Shown one piece after another: positions 1-7,486 of a stretch of 24,835 bases of DNA. The stretch lies in assembly GCA_964531165.1 (NCBI GenBank), contig CAZHEA010000046.1:1-24835 (forward strand). The letters are read 5' to 3'. The stretch is from SZUA-229 sp964531165. Its GTDB lineage: Bacteria > Pseudomonadota > Gammaproteobacteria > SZUA-229. How positions within the stretch are numbered: the stretch's first letter is position 1; each line of letters starts with the position of its first letter. The translations under genes and the position numbers were made by a program. Under the pieces are notes generated by a model, which worked only from the letters and a program-made list of their open reading frames with translations, ran no database searches and was not told the DNA's origin.

Positions 1-101
1 AAAACATTAGCAATAGATCTAATTAAGGGCGCAATCAATTAATAGAGATGGCCGTAGGTATTGAGGCGGTAAGCTGTTGACCGGATTGTAGTCGGTGTCA
101 G

Positions 102-1259
102 TCAGGCCATCACCATCCTGGCGTTTAAGTTTAACCAGTTTCTTTTTTGCTGTAAAAATAGTGCATTCATGGTTTCAGCTTTGAGTTTTAATGCGTCCAG
201 ATCGCAGCGCTCAATCATTGCGTTTTTGCGCGCCTCTATAAACTGTTTTCGAACTTTGGCAAACTCATTCATTTTATGTATTAATACGTCGTACTCTTCC
301 TGCAGGCGTTGTATTAACGCTTCAGAATGCAGGCGTTGTGATAGTTTGGTGGTGGTGTTTTTCAATAACATAATGGCGCGTTCTTTTTCGATGTACTCCA
401 GCGGTGTGCGATAAAGATTTTTTGCCAGGCCAATAAAGTTCAGGCTGCGAATTAACCACTTGGTCGGGTCATATTGCCACCAGTGAATCGCATTGCGGTA
501 ATCGCGCTGAAAGCTATGATGATAGTTATGATAGCCTTCACCGAAAGTCAGCAGGGCAATAACCGGATTGTCTTTCGAGGTGTTTTTATCGGAGTAGGGC
601 TGAGTGCCCCAGACGTGAGCCAGTGAATTAATAAAAAATGTCAGGTGATGTGAAATAAATAGTCGTGCAACACCTGCTAGTAACATCATACCAATCAGAT
701 CACCATGCCATAATCCTAATAAAATCGGCGCGCCAAAATTCAGCCCTAAAACTAACGGTAAATAGTGCTTATGCTGAAACATGACAATCGGGTCTTTTTT
801 CAGGTCTTTGCAGTTCTCATGGTCTTTATTCGGATTCAAACTATAGTCGCGAATCATCCATCCGAGATGTGAATACCAGAAGCCGCGTTTGGCAGAGTAG
901 GGATCTTTGTCGTTTTCATCTACATGATTGTGATGAATGCGATGGTCCGAGCACCAGTGCAATATGGTGTTTTGCACGGCATAGGTTCCACCGATGGCAA
1001 AAAATAACCGGACTAACCAGTGTGCCTCATAAGCCCGGTGTGACCAGAGACGGTGATAACCGGCGGTAATGGAAATTTCGCAGAAAACAACACCACCAAT
1101 CATAGCTGCAATTTGCCAAATATCGAACCCATAGGTGAATGCATAATATGGAACAGCAAACAGGGTGAGTGCGGCGCTGATGCTGAATACGCTAATCGGC
1201 AGCCAGTTCAGTGCCGGCTTGCCTGTGGGTTGGTATACAGAGGGTGATTTTTTAGACAT
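102..1259 (-). CDS. Membrane fatty acid (delta-9 type) desaturase
   Basis: Di-iron acyl-CoA/acyl-lipid desaturase that introduces a double bond into membrane acyl chains using O2 and an electron donor. All three histidine boxes are visible: HRLWSH (residues 69-74), HRIHH (106-110) and HNYHH (244-248), set among hydrophobic segments (about 20-60, 85-100, 165-205). A charged, probably coiled-coil tail follows residue ~290. I start at the ATG at 1259 (385 aa), because a GGAAGAG ribosome site lies just before it. An upstream in-frame TTG at 1292 would put the start inside the FabR-type palindrome. The gene is divergent from fabR, the arrangement expected for an aerobic desaturase repressed by a FabR/DesT regulator. 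Family certain; exact substrate and regiospecificity not shown by the sequence. Confidence 0.93.
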   Translation of the reverse strand: MSKKSPSVYQPTGKPALNWLPISVFSISAALTLFAVPYYAFTYGFDIWQIAAMIGGVVFCEISITAGYHRLWSHRAYEAHWLVRLFFAIGGTYAVQNTILHWCSDHRIHHNHVDENDKDPYSAKRGFWYSHLGWMIRDYSLNPNKDHENCKDLKKDPIVMFQHKHYLPLVLGLNFGAPILLGLWHGDLIGMMLLAGVARLFISHHLTFFINSLAHVWGTQPYSDKNTSKDNPVIALLTFGEGYHNYHHSFQRDYRNAIHWWQYDPTKWLIRSLNFIGLAKNLYRTPLEYIEKERAIMLLKNTTTKLSQRLHSEALIQRLQEEYDVLIHKMNEFAKVRKQFIEARKNAMIERCDLDALKLKAETMNALFLQQKRNWLNLNARMVMA

Positions 1260-1284
1260 GACTCTTCCGATGCTGCTAGTTATT

Positions 1285-1300
1285 GCGTACAAGTGTACGC
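1285..1300. promoter_or_regulatory. FabR/DesT-type operator
   Basis: Perfect palindrome GCGTACA-AG-TGTACGC with 7-bp arms. It lies between the desaturase start (1259) and a -10-like element (1315-1320), next to fabR. It resembles the GTACA..TGTAC palindromes known for FabR and DesT in front of unsaturated fatty acid genes. Its position, overlapping the expected transcription start and early leader of the desaturase, fits repression. Seen: the palindrome. Known: the family site. Inferred: that this FabR binds it. Confidence 0.8.
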
Positions 1301-1314
1301 TGAATATATTGCCA

Positions 1315-1320
1315 AGTATA
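1315..1320 (-). promoter_or_regulatory. Putative -10 element of the desaturase promoter
   Basis: The minus strand reads TATACT here, which would start transcription about 8-10 nt downstream, right at the edge of the FabR-type palindrome. No good -35 hexamer is visible at the usual spacing, so the call is tentative. Confidence 0.35.
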
Positions 1321-1412
1321 GTCTATCTATATAAAAAAGCCGTTATTAACGTTACAATTGTTAGGCTAATTTTGATTTATGATAAAGACTTTATAAAGAA
1401 TAGGGAGTGAGG

Positions 1413-2018
1413 GTGAGCGGTAACCGGGCACAACAAAAAGAGAAAACACGGCGCACCATTATTGATGCGGCGTTCAGGTTGTTGAGCCAGGAACGTAGCT
1501 ATTCCAGCCTGAGTCTTCGTGAGGTGACTCGCGAGGCGGGTATTGCACCGACGTCTTTTTACCGTCACTTTGAAGATATGGAGGAGCTGGGGCTGACGCT
1601 GGTGGATGAGGGCGGTGTCGCGTTGCGCCAGCTAATGCGCAAGGCACGGCAGCGAATGCGTGGCCATGGGCTGGTGATTAATACTTCAGTTGAGACCTTT
1701 ATGGAGTTTATTCATAACAGCCCCCATGTGTTTCGGCTATTGTTGCGCGAGCGCTCCGGCACTTCGCTGGCATTTCGTAAAGCGGTATCGCGTGAATTGC
1801 AGTATTTTGTAGTGGAGCTGGCCGATTATATTCAGCATACCCAGAGTTACCCGGCGGAGGCTGCAAAAATGCAGGCGGAGGCAATGGTGATTTTAGTGTT
1901 TAATGCAGGCGGCGAGGCGTTGGACAGCAATGCGGCGGAGCGTAAGCTGCTAACTGAAAAGGCCATCACTCAGCTACGATTTGTGGCAAAGGGTGCGCAA
2001 GAAATATTAAAGGTCTAA
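1413..2018 (+). CDS. fabR: FabR, TetR-family regulator of unsaturated fatty acid synthesis
   Basis: TetR-type repressor that senses acyl thioester pools and controls unsaturated fatty acid genes. The N-terminal helix-turn-helix carries the diagnostic FabR stretches RAQQKEKTRR, SLSLREVTREAGIAPTSFYR and ELGLTLVDE. The ligand domain has TFMEFIHNSPHVFRLLLRER and the AEAMVILVFNAGGEALD helix, closely following Escherichia coli FabR. GTG at 1413 is chosen (201 aa) because AGGGAG ends 5 nt upstream and the protein then begins like E. coli FabR; a GTG at 1407 is in frame but overlaps that ribosome site. It is transcribed divergently from the desaturase, the probable main target, with the operator between them. 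The last residues end shortly after the final helix, so the gene looks complete. Confidence 0.93.
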   Translation: MSGNRAQQKEKTRRTIIDAAFRLLSQERSYSSLSLREVTREAGIAPTSFYRHFEDMEELGLTLVDEGGVALRQLMRKARQRMRGHGLVINTSVETFMEFIHNSPHVFRLLLRERSGTSLAFRKAVSRELQYFVVELADYIQHTQSYPAEAAKMQAEAMVILVFNAGGEALDSNAAERKLLTEKAITQLRFVAKGAQEILKV

Positions 2019-2068
2019 GGCCGTGATGTGCTTATTGGTGTTGTGCTGAGAAGGAAGGAGTCGTTTCG

Positions 2069-2082
2069 CGATCAGCTGATCG
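2069..2082. other. 14-bp perfect palindrome after fabR
   Basis: CGATCAGCTGATCG is a perfect palindrome 50 bp after the fabR stop, followed by a T-rich stretch (TTATTTTTC). It could be a weak terminator (5-bp stem, AGCT loop) or a protein-binding site. The element TTCG-C/T-GATCA occurs here and again at 2104-2113. Confidence 0.4.
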
Positions 2083-2151
2083 ATAAGTTATTTTTCAAAA
2101 ATATTCGTGATCAATGCGCGTTTTACTTAACCGGCTATCCAAGATAAAATG

Positions 2152-2221
2152 CCTGCGCTTTATATATAAAGCATATATAAAGCATATATAAAGCATATAT
2201 AAAGCATATATAAAGCGCAGG
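2152..2221. repeat. Five 11-bp tandem repeats inside a 16-bp inverted repeat
   Basis: Five exact copies of ATATATAAAGC occupy 2162-2216. The block is closed by a perfect 16-bp inverted repeat (CCTGCGCTTTATATAT at 2152-2167, its complement at 2206-2221), and 2157-2172 alone is a 16-bp palindrome. Each unit contains TATAAA, a -10-like hexamer, and lies 47-110 bp before the lipoprotein gene. The unit length is close to one helical turn, so copy number would alter spacing without changing helical face much. Function unknown. Confidence 0.9.
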
Positions 2222-2267
2222 ATAAATAACAACAGTTAGTTAATGTAAATTAAAGGGAATATTAAAA

Positions 2268-2813
2268 ATGAAAAAAATAATTTCAGGTCAACTTTTTAAA
2301 CTTCTAGTTCTTGTGTCTTCTATTTCTATTCTCGCTGCCTGTGATGCAAGTGATGCACTTGATCTTGCGGGTGAAATAGATAATGGCGGCGGTGGTACAA
2401 CAACTTTCGGTTCTGTATCGGTAAGCGGTGTAGATGCATCAGTGATTGGAAATGGTTTTGAACCTACTATAAGACAAATAAATGAGCCCGGGGCTGGCAT
2501 TCTGATTGCGATATTCGGTGATGCGGAGGCAAGCTTTCCGGTGCTGTCAGGTATTGGTCGAATTCTTGTGGTGTCCTTTGATGGCAATAGTGTGCCAATT
2601 TCTATTGGCTACAATGTTGTCAGAACGAACACAGATGCAGAGTATACGTATGTTACTGATTGCAGTGTTAATGACTGCTCGGGTATTAGTCTTAATAGCG
2701 CAACCAATGTTATAACACTCGCCAGTGTTACGGTTTTTGTTGAGGCGGATGTGAGTGCGAATGTGGCAACGGGTAGTGTGGTATTAAACGGTTCGGTGAC
2801 ACACGCTCCCTGA
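2268..2813 (+). CDS. Small secreted lipoprotein of unknown function
   Basis: 181-residue protein with a lipoprotein signal peptide: basic MKK start, hydrophobic core to residue 22, lipobox LAAC with lipidated Cys25. A glycine run (residues 40-43) acts as a flexible linker after the anchor. The rest (48-181) alternates small and branched residues typical of an all-beta domain, with two further cysteines (132 and 137, DCSVNDC) that could form a disulfide. Asp26 follows the lipidated Cys, the E. coli rule for inner-membrane retention, which may not hold in this organism. AAAGGG sits upstream of the ATG. I recognise no family. Upstream lies the 11-bp tandem repeat and downstream a strong terminator, so it is probably a single-gene transcript. 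Confidence 0.75.
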   Translation: MKKIISGQLFKLLVLVSSISILAACDASDALDLAGEIDNGGGGTTTFGSVSVSGVDASVIGNGFEPTIRQINEPGAGILIAIFGDAEASFPVLSGIGRILVVSFDGNSVPISIGYNVVRTNTDAEYTYVTDCSVNDCSGISLNSATNVITLASVTVFVEADVSANVATGSVVLNGSVTHAP

Positions 2814-2837
2814 TAAGAATTAAGCTTTTATAAAATA

Positions 2838-2865
2838 AAAAGGCCGTTATTTTTAACGGCCTTTT
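2838..2865. terminator. Rho-independent terminator, probably bidirectional
   Basis: Perfect 12-bp stem (AAAAGGCCGTTA / TAACGGCCTTTT) with a TTTT loop. On the plus strand it ends the lipoprotein transcript with a T tract, and the complementary A tract lets it serve the minus-strand PEP-CTERM remnant as well. Confidence 0.9.
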
Positions 2866-2913
2866 GCTTTGTGATGAAAGCTATTTATCGATCTTCTCAA
2901 AGACATAATCAAT

Positions 2914-3318
2914 TTATGTTTTGCGTTTGAAACCCGCGAAAGCAATTAACCCGGAAATAAACAACCAGAATGCTGCGGGTGCCGGTACCGAAGTGAGGTT
3001 CCCGGTTGCTTCGGAGCTATCAAAATTAGCCGGATCGAAAAATCTATTTAATGTGGGTAATAAAGTAAAGCTATCCCATAGCTGGGGTATTGAAGGAAGG
3101 GGGAAAGTTATTTTCTATACCGGTGAAACCCAGGCCCAATGCAAGGGTTTCACCTGTGATCCCATTTTCAGGTCGTTGGCATCGCTACCGACACCGTAAA
3201 TGGCATCTATTACATCACTGGCGGTGACACCCTGAGTATTTATGATCAGCTTCTGATTAAAATTTAATCTGGATTGAAATGTCAGAATGACAGGGGCTGT
3301 CGATGCTGCGGGGCAGTA
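2914..3318 (-). pseudogene. Remnant of a PEP-CTERM exosortase-substrate surface protein
   Basis: The minus-strand frame ending at 2914 encodes a clear PEP-CTERM tail: VPAPAAFWLFISGLIAFAGF followed by KRKT and a stop, i.e. the VP-x-P motif, a transmembrane helix and a basic end recognised by exosortases. Upstream in the same frame a TAG interrupts at 3115-3117, but a second frame reads sensibly between two homopolymers. One missing A in the run at 3165-3168 and one extra C in the run at 3099-3103 restore a continuous reading (DLKNGITGETLALGLG..., then NNFPLPSIPQLWDSFT..., then DPANFDSSEATGNLTSVPAP). A stop at 3319-3321 closes the 5' side and there is no start codon or signal peptide, so the gene is also truncated. 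It could instead be assembly error, since both shifts are at homopolymers. Body of unknown fold. Confidence 0.75.
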
Positions 3319-3604
3319 TTAAAGACAGCAGGCAGTATTAAAGAGTTAAACGAGTCATAACGTATCCTGATTTTATCAGTTACAGGAAGCGATGTGGATG
3401 ACTCGCTGAGCCACCTCCCTGTTATCTTAGTTTGCTGGTTATTACGCAATAATTATAAAACATATCATGTTTGTTGCGTTTAACCGGGTCGCGCTGTATG
3501 AATTCACATGGTTGTAATTTTGTCATGTCTTGGGCTTTTTCCTCAGATAGTGGTAAAATCGCCGGTTCCTTTGCAATAAAAACCACAGGCATACTACAAG
3601 TTTT
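3319..3604. other. Intergenic region before miaB with repeats and hairpins
   Basis: No convincing gene. The 14-mer GGCAGTATTAAAGA occurs at 3312-3325 and 3331-3344. An 8-bp inverted repeat (CGAGTCAT 3351-3358, ATGACTCG 3398-3405) encloses a small hairpin (CTGAT-TTT-ATCAG, 3367-3379). The miaB promoter is likely in the last 80 bp. Confidence 0.5.
3530..3559 (+). promoter_or_regulatory. Putative miaB promoter
   Basis: TTGGGC (3530-3535), an 18-bp spacer, then TAAAAT (3554-3559). Transcription would start about 40 nt before the miaB ATG. Found by eye as the best sigma-70-like pair in the gap. Confidence 0.4.
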
Positions 3605-4963
3605 ATGGCGCGCAAACTCTATATCAAAACCTTCGGCTGTCAGATGAATGAATATGACTCTGCGAAAATGCACGATGTGCTGGCGGATTCAGAAGATATT
3701 ATCGAAGTCGATACCCCGGAAGAAGCGGACATTCTGCTGCTAAATACCTGTTCGATCAGGGAAAAGGCGCAGGAAAAAGTTTTCTCTTTATTGGGAAAAT
3801 GGAAGCACTGGAAGCAGGATAATCCAAACCTGGTGATTGGTGTGGGTGGCTGTGTTGCGTCTCAGGAAGGTGCGGCGATTCGTAAACGCGCGCCGCATGT
3901 GGATATGGTGTTCGGCCCGCAAACGCTGCATCGTTTGCCGGAAATGGTGAAGGGGGTAGATATTAATCATAAGCCTGTGGTTGATATTTCATTTCCGGAA
4001 ATCGAAAAATTCGATAATCTACCCGCCCCTAAATCGGATGGCCCCAGCGCTTTTGTTTCCATTATGGAAGGTTGCAGTAAATACTGCACTTTTTGCGTGG
4101 TGCCCTATACCCGGGGAGAAGAAATTTCCCGGCCATTTGATGATGTATTAAATGAAGTGGCACAACTGGCACGTCAGGGTGTACGGGAAATTAATTTACT
4201 CGGACAGAATGTAAATGCCTATCTGGGCGAAATGCATGACGGCGTAATGGCGGATTTAGCGCTGTTAATTAATTACGTTGCGGCGGTTGAGGGTATTGAT
4301 CGCATCCGTTTTACCACCTCCCACCCGGTGGAATTTTCAGACTCATTAATACAGGCCTATGCGGAAGTGCCGGAGCTGGTGACTTTTGTGCACCTGCCGG
4401 TGCAGAGTGGTTCCGACAGAGTACTGGCGGCAATGAAACGCGGTCATATGGCAATAGAGTATAAATCGAAAATTCGCAGGTTACGTGAGACTCGTCCCGG
4501 CTTAACCGTTTCGTCAGACTTCATTATTGGCTTTCCCGGTGAAACCGATGCTGATTTTGAGCAGACTATGCAGCTGATTGAAGAAATTGGTTTTGATCAC
4601 TCCTACAGTTTTGTTTATTCTGCGCGTCCCGGCACGCCGGCTGCGTCATTAGATGACAATGTGCCGATGCAAACTAAAAAAGATCGTCTTGCCCGACTAC
4701 AAAAACGCATCAATGAAATGGCGCTGGAAATTTCACAATCAATGGAAAGTACGGTACAAACCATTTTAGTGGAGCGCCCTTCGAAAAAAGATCCGAAGCA
4801 AATGGCAGGGCGCACTGAAAATAATCGCATCGTTAACTTTGACGGAGCTGAGCGTTTAATCGGTCACTTTGTTGATGTCAAAATAACCGAAGCATTCTCA
4901 AACTCTTTACAAGGTGAGTTTATTGAAATTGCTGAAGTTGATCGCGCCCGTCTGGCTGTTTAA
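3605..4963 (+). CDS. miaB: MiaB, tRNA A37 methylthiotransferase
   Basis: Radical-SAM enzyme that adds the 2-methylthio group to N6-isopentenyl-A37 of tRNAs reading UNN codons. The 452-residue protein has the usual three parts. The N-terminal UPF0004 domain carries the auxiliary [4Fe-4S] cysteines Cys12, Cys49 and Cys83. The radical SAM core carries Cys157, Cys161 and Cys164 (GCSKYCTFC), and a C-terminal TRAM domain spans about 380-445. All six cysteines sit at the same numbers as in E. coli MiaB, so this start is right even though only a weak, distant AGG precedes it. It heads the miaB-ybeZ-ybeY-corC block found in many gammaproteobacteria. Complete, no anomaly seen. Confidence 0.97.
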   Translation: MARKLYIKTFGCQMNEYDSAKMHDVLADSEDIIEVDTPEEADILLLNTCSIREKAQEKVFSLLGKWKHWKQDNPNLVIGVGGCVASQEGAAIRKRAPHVDMVFGPQTLHRLPEMVKGVDINHKPVVDISFPEIEKFDNLPAPKSDGPSAFVSIMEGCSKYCTFCVVPYTRGEEISRPFDDVLNEVAQLARQGVREINLLGQNVNAYLGEMHDGVMADLALLINYVAAVEGIDRIRFTTSHPVEFSDSLIQAYAEVPELVTFVHLPVQSGSDRVLAAMKRGHMAIEYKSKIRRLRETRPGLTVSSDFIIGFPGETDADFEQTMQLIEEIGFDHSYSFVYSARPGTPAASLDDNVPMQTKKDRLARLQKRINEMALEISQSMESTVQTILVERPSKKDPKQMAGRTENNRIVNFDGAERLIGHFVDVKITEAFSNSLQGEFIEIAEVDRARLAV

Positions 4964-4993
4964 TAGCTGCCTGAATCTAATACTAAAAAATAC

Positions 4994-4999
4994 TATAAT
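4994..4999 (+). promoter_or_regulatory. Consensus -10 hexamer immediately before ybeZ
   Basis: Exact TATAAT whose predicted start point (~5006) coincides with the ybeZ ATG. No good -35 (CTGAAT at 4971-4976) and no Shine-Dalgarno is visible between miaB and ybeZ. It may drive a leaderless ybeZ transcript or be a chance AT-rich match. Confidence 0.3.
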
Positions 5000-5005
5000 A
5001 AAATT

Positions 5006-6013
5006 ATGACAGAAAGTCTGGATATAGAACTCACACCTGCAGATAACCAACGACTGGCGAATTTGTGCGGTCCGATGAATGAGCATTTGCATCTGATTGA
5101 AATTCGCCTCGGGGTGGAAATTAATAATCGTAGTCACCATTTTCAGATTATTGGCGATGCCGGTAATGTGAATATTGCCGGTGACATTTTAAAAGATCTG
5201 TATCATTGCACTAAAGATCAGCCGCTTACAGCTAATCATGTGCATCTGCAAATGCAGGAGTCGGGGCTGCAGAAAATGGCTGATGATTTAGAGCTGGATG
5301 CCAGTCAGTGGAGTTTGCGTTTGCGCAAAGAGGTTATTAAAGGGCGCGGGCCGAATCAGGTTTCTTATTTAAAAAGTATTCAAACCCATGATTTAAGTTT
5401 TGGTATTGGACCGGCGGGAACCGGCAAAACTTATCTGGCCGTCGCCTGTGCCGTGGCTGCGCTCGAAGAAGAAAGTGTACGGCGTTTATTGTTAGTGAGG
5501 CCCGCAGTAGAAGCGGGTGAGCGACTGGGTTTTTTACCCGGTGATTTAGCTCAGAAAATCGACCCGTATTTACGCCCCATGTACGATGCACTTTATGAAA
5601 TGATGGGTTTCGAGCGAGTCGCAAAATTAATCGAACGTAATATTATTGAAATTGCACCGCTGGCTTATATGCGTGGACGTACGCTAAATGATGCGTTTAT
5701 TATTTTAGATGAAGCGCAGAATACTACCCGCGAGCAAATGAAAATGTTTTTAACCCGTATTGGTTTTGGATCCACCGCCGTGATTACCGGTGATGTGACG
5801 CAGATAGATTTGCCCCGTGGTACGGGTTCCGGTTTGCGCCATGCGATTGATGTGTTGAAAGATATTGATGATATTTCCATGACCTTTTTTCAGCCCCGTG
5901 ATGTGGTGCGCCACCCGATGGTGAAACGCATTGTTAAGGCTTACGATTCGCACGAAGCAAAATACCCCGATGATGCTAATACGGATAAATTTAAGCGGGG
6001 TTCGAGTCGCTAA
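5006..6013 (+). CDS. ybeZ: PhoH-like ATPase YbeZ
   Basis: Cytoplasmic P-loop ATPase of the PhoH family, a partner of the endoribonuclease YbeY in RNA/ribosome metabolism. Walker A is GPAGTGKT (residues 135-142) and Walker B is FIILDEAQN (231-239), with TGDVTQID as a sensor-like segment (261-268). The N-terminal 110 residues match the small KH-like PhoH leader domain; the early LTPADNQRLANLCGP parallels the E. coli YbeZ N-terminus and supports this start. 335 residues is normal. The stop overlaps the ybeY ATG by one base (TAATG), implying translational coupling of the two partners. Confidence 0.95.
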   Translation: MTESLDIELTPADNQRLANLCGPMNEHLHLIEIRLGVEINNRSHHFQIIGDAGNVNIAGDILKDLYHCTKDQPLTANHVHLQMQESGLQKMADDLELDASQWSLRLRKEVIKGRGPNQVSYLKSIQTHDLSFGIGPAGTGKTYLAVACAVAALEEESVRRLLLVRPAVEAGERLGFLPGDLAQKIDPYLRPMYDALYEMMGFERVAKLIERNIIEIAPLAYMRGRTLNDAFIILDEAQNTTREQMKMFLTRIGFGSTAVITGDVTQIDLPRGTGSGLRHAIDVLKDIDDISMTFFQPRDVVRHPMVKRIVKAYDSHEAKYPDDANTDKFKRGSSR

Positions 6014-6540
6014 TGTCTGTACAGCTCGATATTCAAATTGCCGATGATCTATCGGAATCAATAGAAGAACCTCCGCCGAGTAGCTTGCTGCAAAAATGGG
6101 CGCAGGCAGCCTGGCAGGGTGCCGATAGCGAACAGCCGATTCTCAGTTTACGCATTGTCAGTGCGGCGGAAAGCCAGCAGCTGAATTTGGATTATCGAGG
6201 TAAAAACAAACCCACCAATGTTTTGTCTTTTCCTATGGATATAGATATACCGGCAGAGTTGCTGGCTGAGATGCAGCAGGAGGAAATCATGCTGGGTGAT
6301 TTAGCTATCTGTGCTGAAGTGGTTGTCAGTGAAGCTCGTCAGCAACAAAAAACACTGGAGTCTCACTGGGCGCATATGCTGATACATGGCATGCTGCATT
6401 TGCAGGGCTTCGATCATATTGAAAACGCACAGGCCGAAGTAATGGAAACGCTGGAAACAGAGATTATGCAGCAACTCGGTTTTATCGATCCTTATTTAAT
6501 TCACACCGAACACACGTCAATGACGGAACAAAAATCATGA
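6013..6540 (+). CDS. ybeY: YbeY endoribonuclease
   Basis: Metal-dependent endoribonuclease needed for 16S rRNA 3' maturation and 70S quality control. The zinc signature is intact: H125-GML-H129-LQGFD-H135 (H-x3-H-x5-H). The conserved YRGKNKPTNVLSFP segment with its arginine at 62 is present at residues 61-74. At 175 residues it is slightly longer than the E. coli protein, with about 20 extra residues at the C-terminus after the last helix. It is coupled to both neighbours: TAATG with ybeZ upstream and ATGA with corC downstream. Confidence 0.95.
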   Translation: MSVQLDIQIADDLSESIEEPPPSSLLQKWAQAAWQGADSEQPILSLRIVSAAESQQLNLDYRGKNKPTNVLSFPMDIDIPAELLAEMQQEEIMLGDLAICAEVVVSEARQQQKTLESHWAHMLIHGMLHLQGFDHIENAQAEVMETLETEIMQQLGFIDPYLIHTEHTSMTEQKS

Positions 6541-7394
6541 ACGACTCGCTCAAAAAAACAAGGCTAAATCTGCTTGAAAAACTCAGCCGTATTTTTCTTG
6601 AAATGCCACAAAACAAGCAGGAATTAGTTGAGGTGTTGCAGGCATCAGAAAAGCGTGAGTTATTGGATATGGATGCGCTGAATATGATTGAAGGCGTGCT
6701 ACAGGTTTCTGAAATTCAGGTGCGCGATATTATGATTCCGCGTTCACATATGGTAATACTTTCGGAAGATACTGCTTACGAAGATATGCTGCCGGTTGTG
6801 AATGAATCCGGGCATTCGCGATTTCCGGTAATCGGTGAAAGCCGTGATGAAATAGAAGGTGTTTTATTAGCAAAAGATCTGCTGCGTTATGTCGATGAAG
6901 GGGCGCGAAAAAGTTTCGATATAAAAGATGTTTTGCGTCAGGCGGTGTTTGTGCCGGAGAGTAAACGCCTGAATGTATTACTAAAAGATTTCAGGGCCAG
7001 TAGAAATCACATGGCAATTGTCATTGATGAATATGGTGGTGTCGCCGGTCTGGTGACAATTGAAGATGTGCTGGAACAAATTGTCGGTGAAATTGATGAT
7101 GAACATGATATAGAAGCGGTTGGCAATATTCGTCGTATGGGCGTTAACCGTTATTCGGTTAAAGCCCTGACTCCCCTGGATGAGTTTAATGAGTTTTTTG
7201 AAAGCACATTTAACGAGGATGAATCTGATACGCTGGCAGGTATGTTAATGAAACATCTCGGGCATATGCCTAAACGTGGCGAGTCGATAACAGTGGGCCG
7301 GTATTTATTTAAAGTGTTAAGTTCAGACAGTCGTCGAATAAAACATTTACAGTTGACTATATTGCCGGAAGAAGAACACAGAAGCAGTGACTAA
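6537..7394 (+). CDS. corC: CorC/YbeX CBS-domain protein
   Basis: Soluble CBS-pair protein of the HlyC/CorC family, linked to magnesium/cobalt efflux and, in the E. coli ybeZYX-lnt locus, to ribosome and envelope stress. Two CBS domains (about 66-125 and 130-190) are marked by the family sequences VRDIMIPRSHM and MAIVIDEYGGVAGLVTIEDVLEQIVGEI. The C-terminal CorC_HlyC transporter-associated domain (about 205-282) follows. 285 residues is typical of the short, membrane-domain-free form. The ATG overlaps the ybeY stop (ATGA). Unlike many relatives, lnt does not follow directly: a 259-bp gap intervenes. Confidence 0.94.
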   Translation: MNDSLKKTRLNLLEKLSRIFLEMPQNKQELVEVLQASEKRELLDMDALNMIEGVLQVSEIQVRDIMIPRSHMVILSEDTAYEDMLPVVNESGHSRFPVIGESRDEIEGVLLAKDLLRYVDEGARKSFDIKDVLRQAVFVPESKRLNVLLKDFRASRNHMAIVIDEYGGVAGLVTIEDVLEQIVGEIDDEHDIEAVGNIRRMGVNRYSVKALTPLDEFNEFFESTFNEDESDTLAGMLMKHLGHMPKRGESITVGRYLFKVLSSDSRRIKHLQLTILPEEEHRSSD

Positions 7395-7455
7395 GCGTTG
7401 CGGTTAACGAGTGGTTTTAAGCTGTAGTGAAAAAGCAGATAATAACTGTTTCATA

Positions 7456-7486
7456 ATGACATAGTTAAAAATAACTAAGCCGTCAT
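7456..7486. other. Hairpin in the corC-lnt gap
   Basis: TAGTTA-AAAA-TAACTA forms a 6-bp stem (7462-7477) nested in ATGAC/GTCAT arms (7456-7460, 7482-7486). No T run follows, so it is not a clear terminator. A smaller stem TGCCG/CGGCA lies at 7535-7551. Otherwise the 7395-7653 gap holds no gene I can see. Confidence 0.4.

Noticed and set aside
1..150. A second minus-strand frame overlapping the desaturase C-terminus reads DGDGLTDTDYNPVNSLP, resembling a calcium-binding repeat.
   Set aside because: It is closed by a stop upstream within the desaturase, has no start codon, and reaching it would need a frameshift at an A run. Desaturases do not carry such a motif, so chance is likelier.
2162..2216. 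Tandem repeats considered as a CRISPR array.
   Set aside because: Units are 11 bp with no spacers and no cas genes nearby.
2921..3199. Plus-strand open frame of 92 codons.
   Set aside because: It is the antisense shadow of the minus-strand PEP-CTERM remnant, which reads as a recognisable sorting tail.
3422..3673. Minus-strand open frame of 83 codons over the miaB start.
   Set aside because: It overlaps miaB and its promoter, has no ribosome site and shows no recognisable domain.
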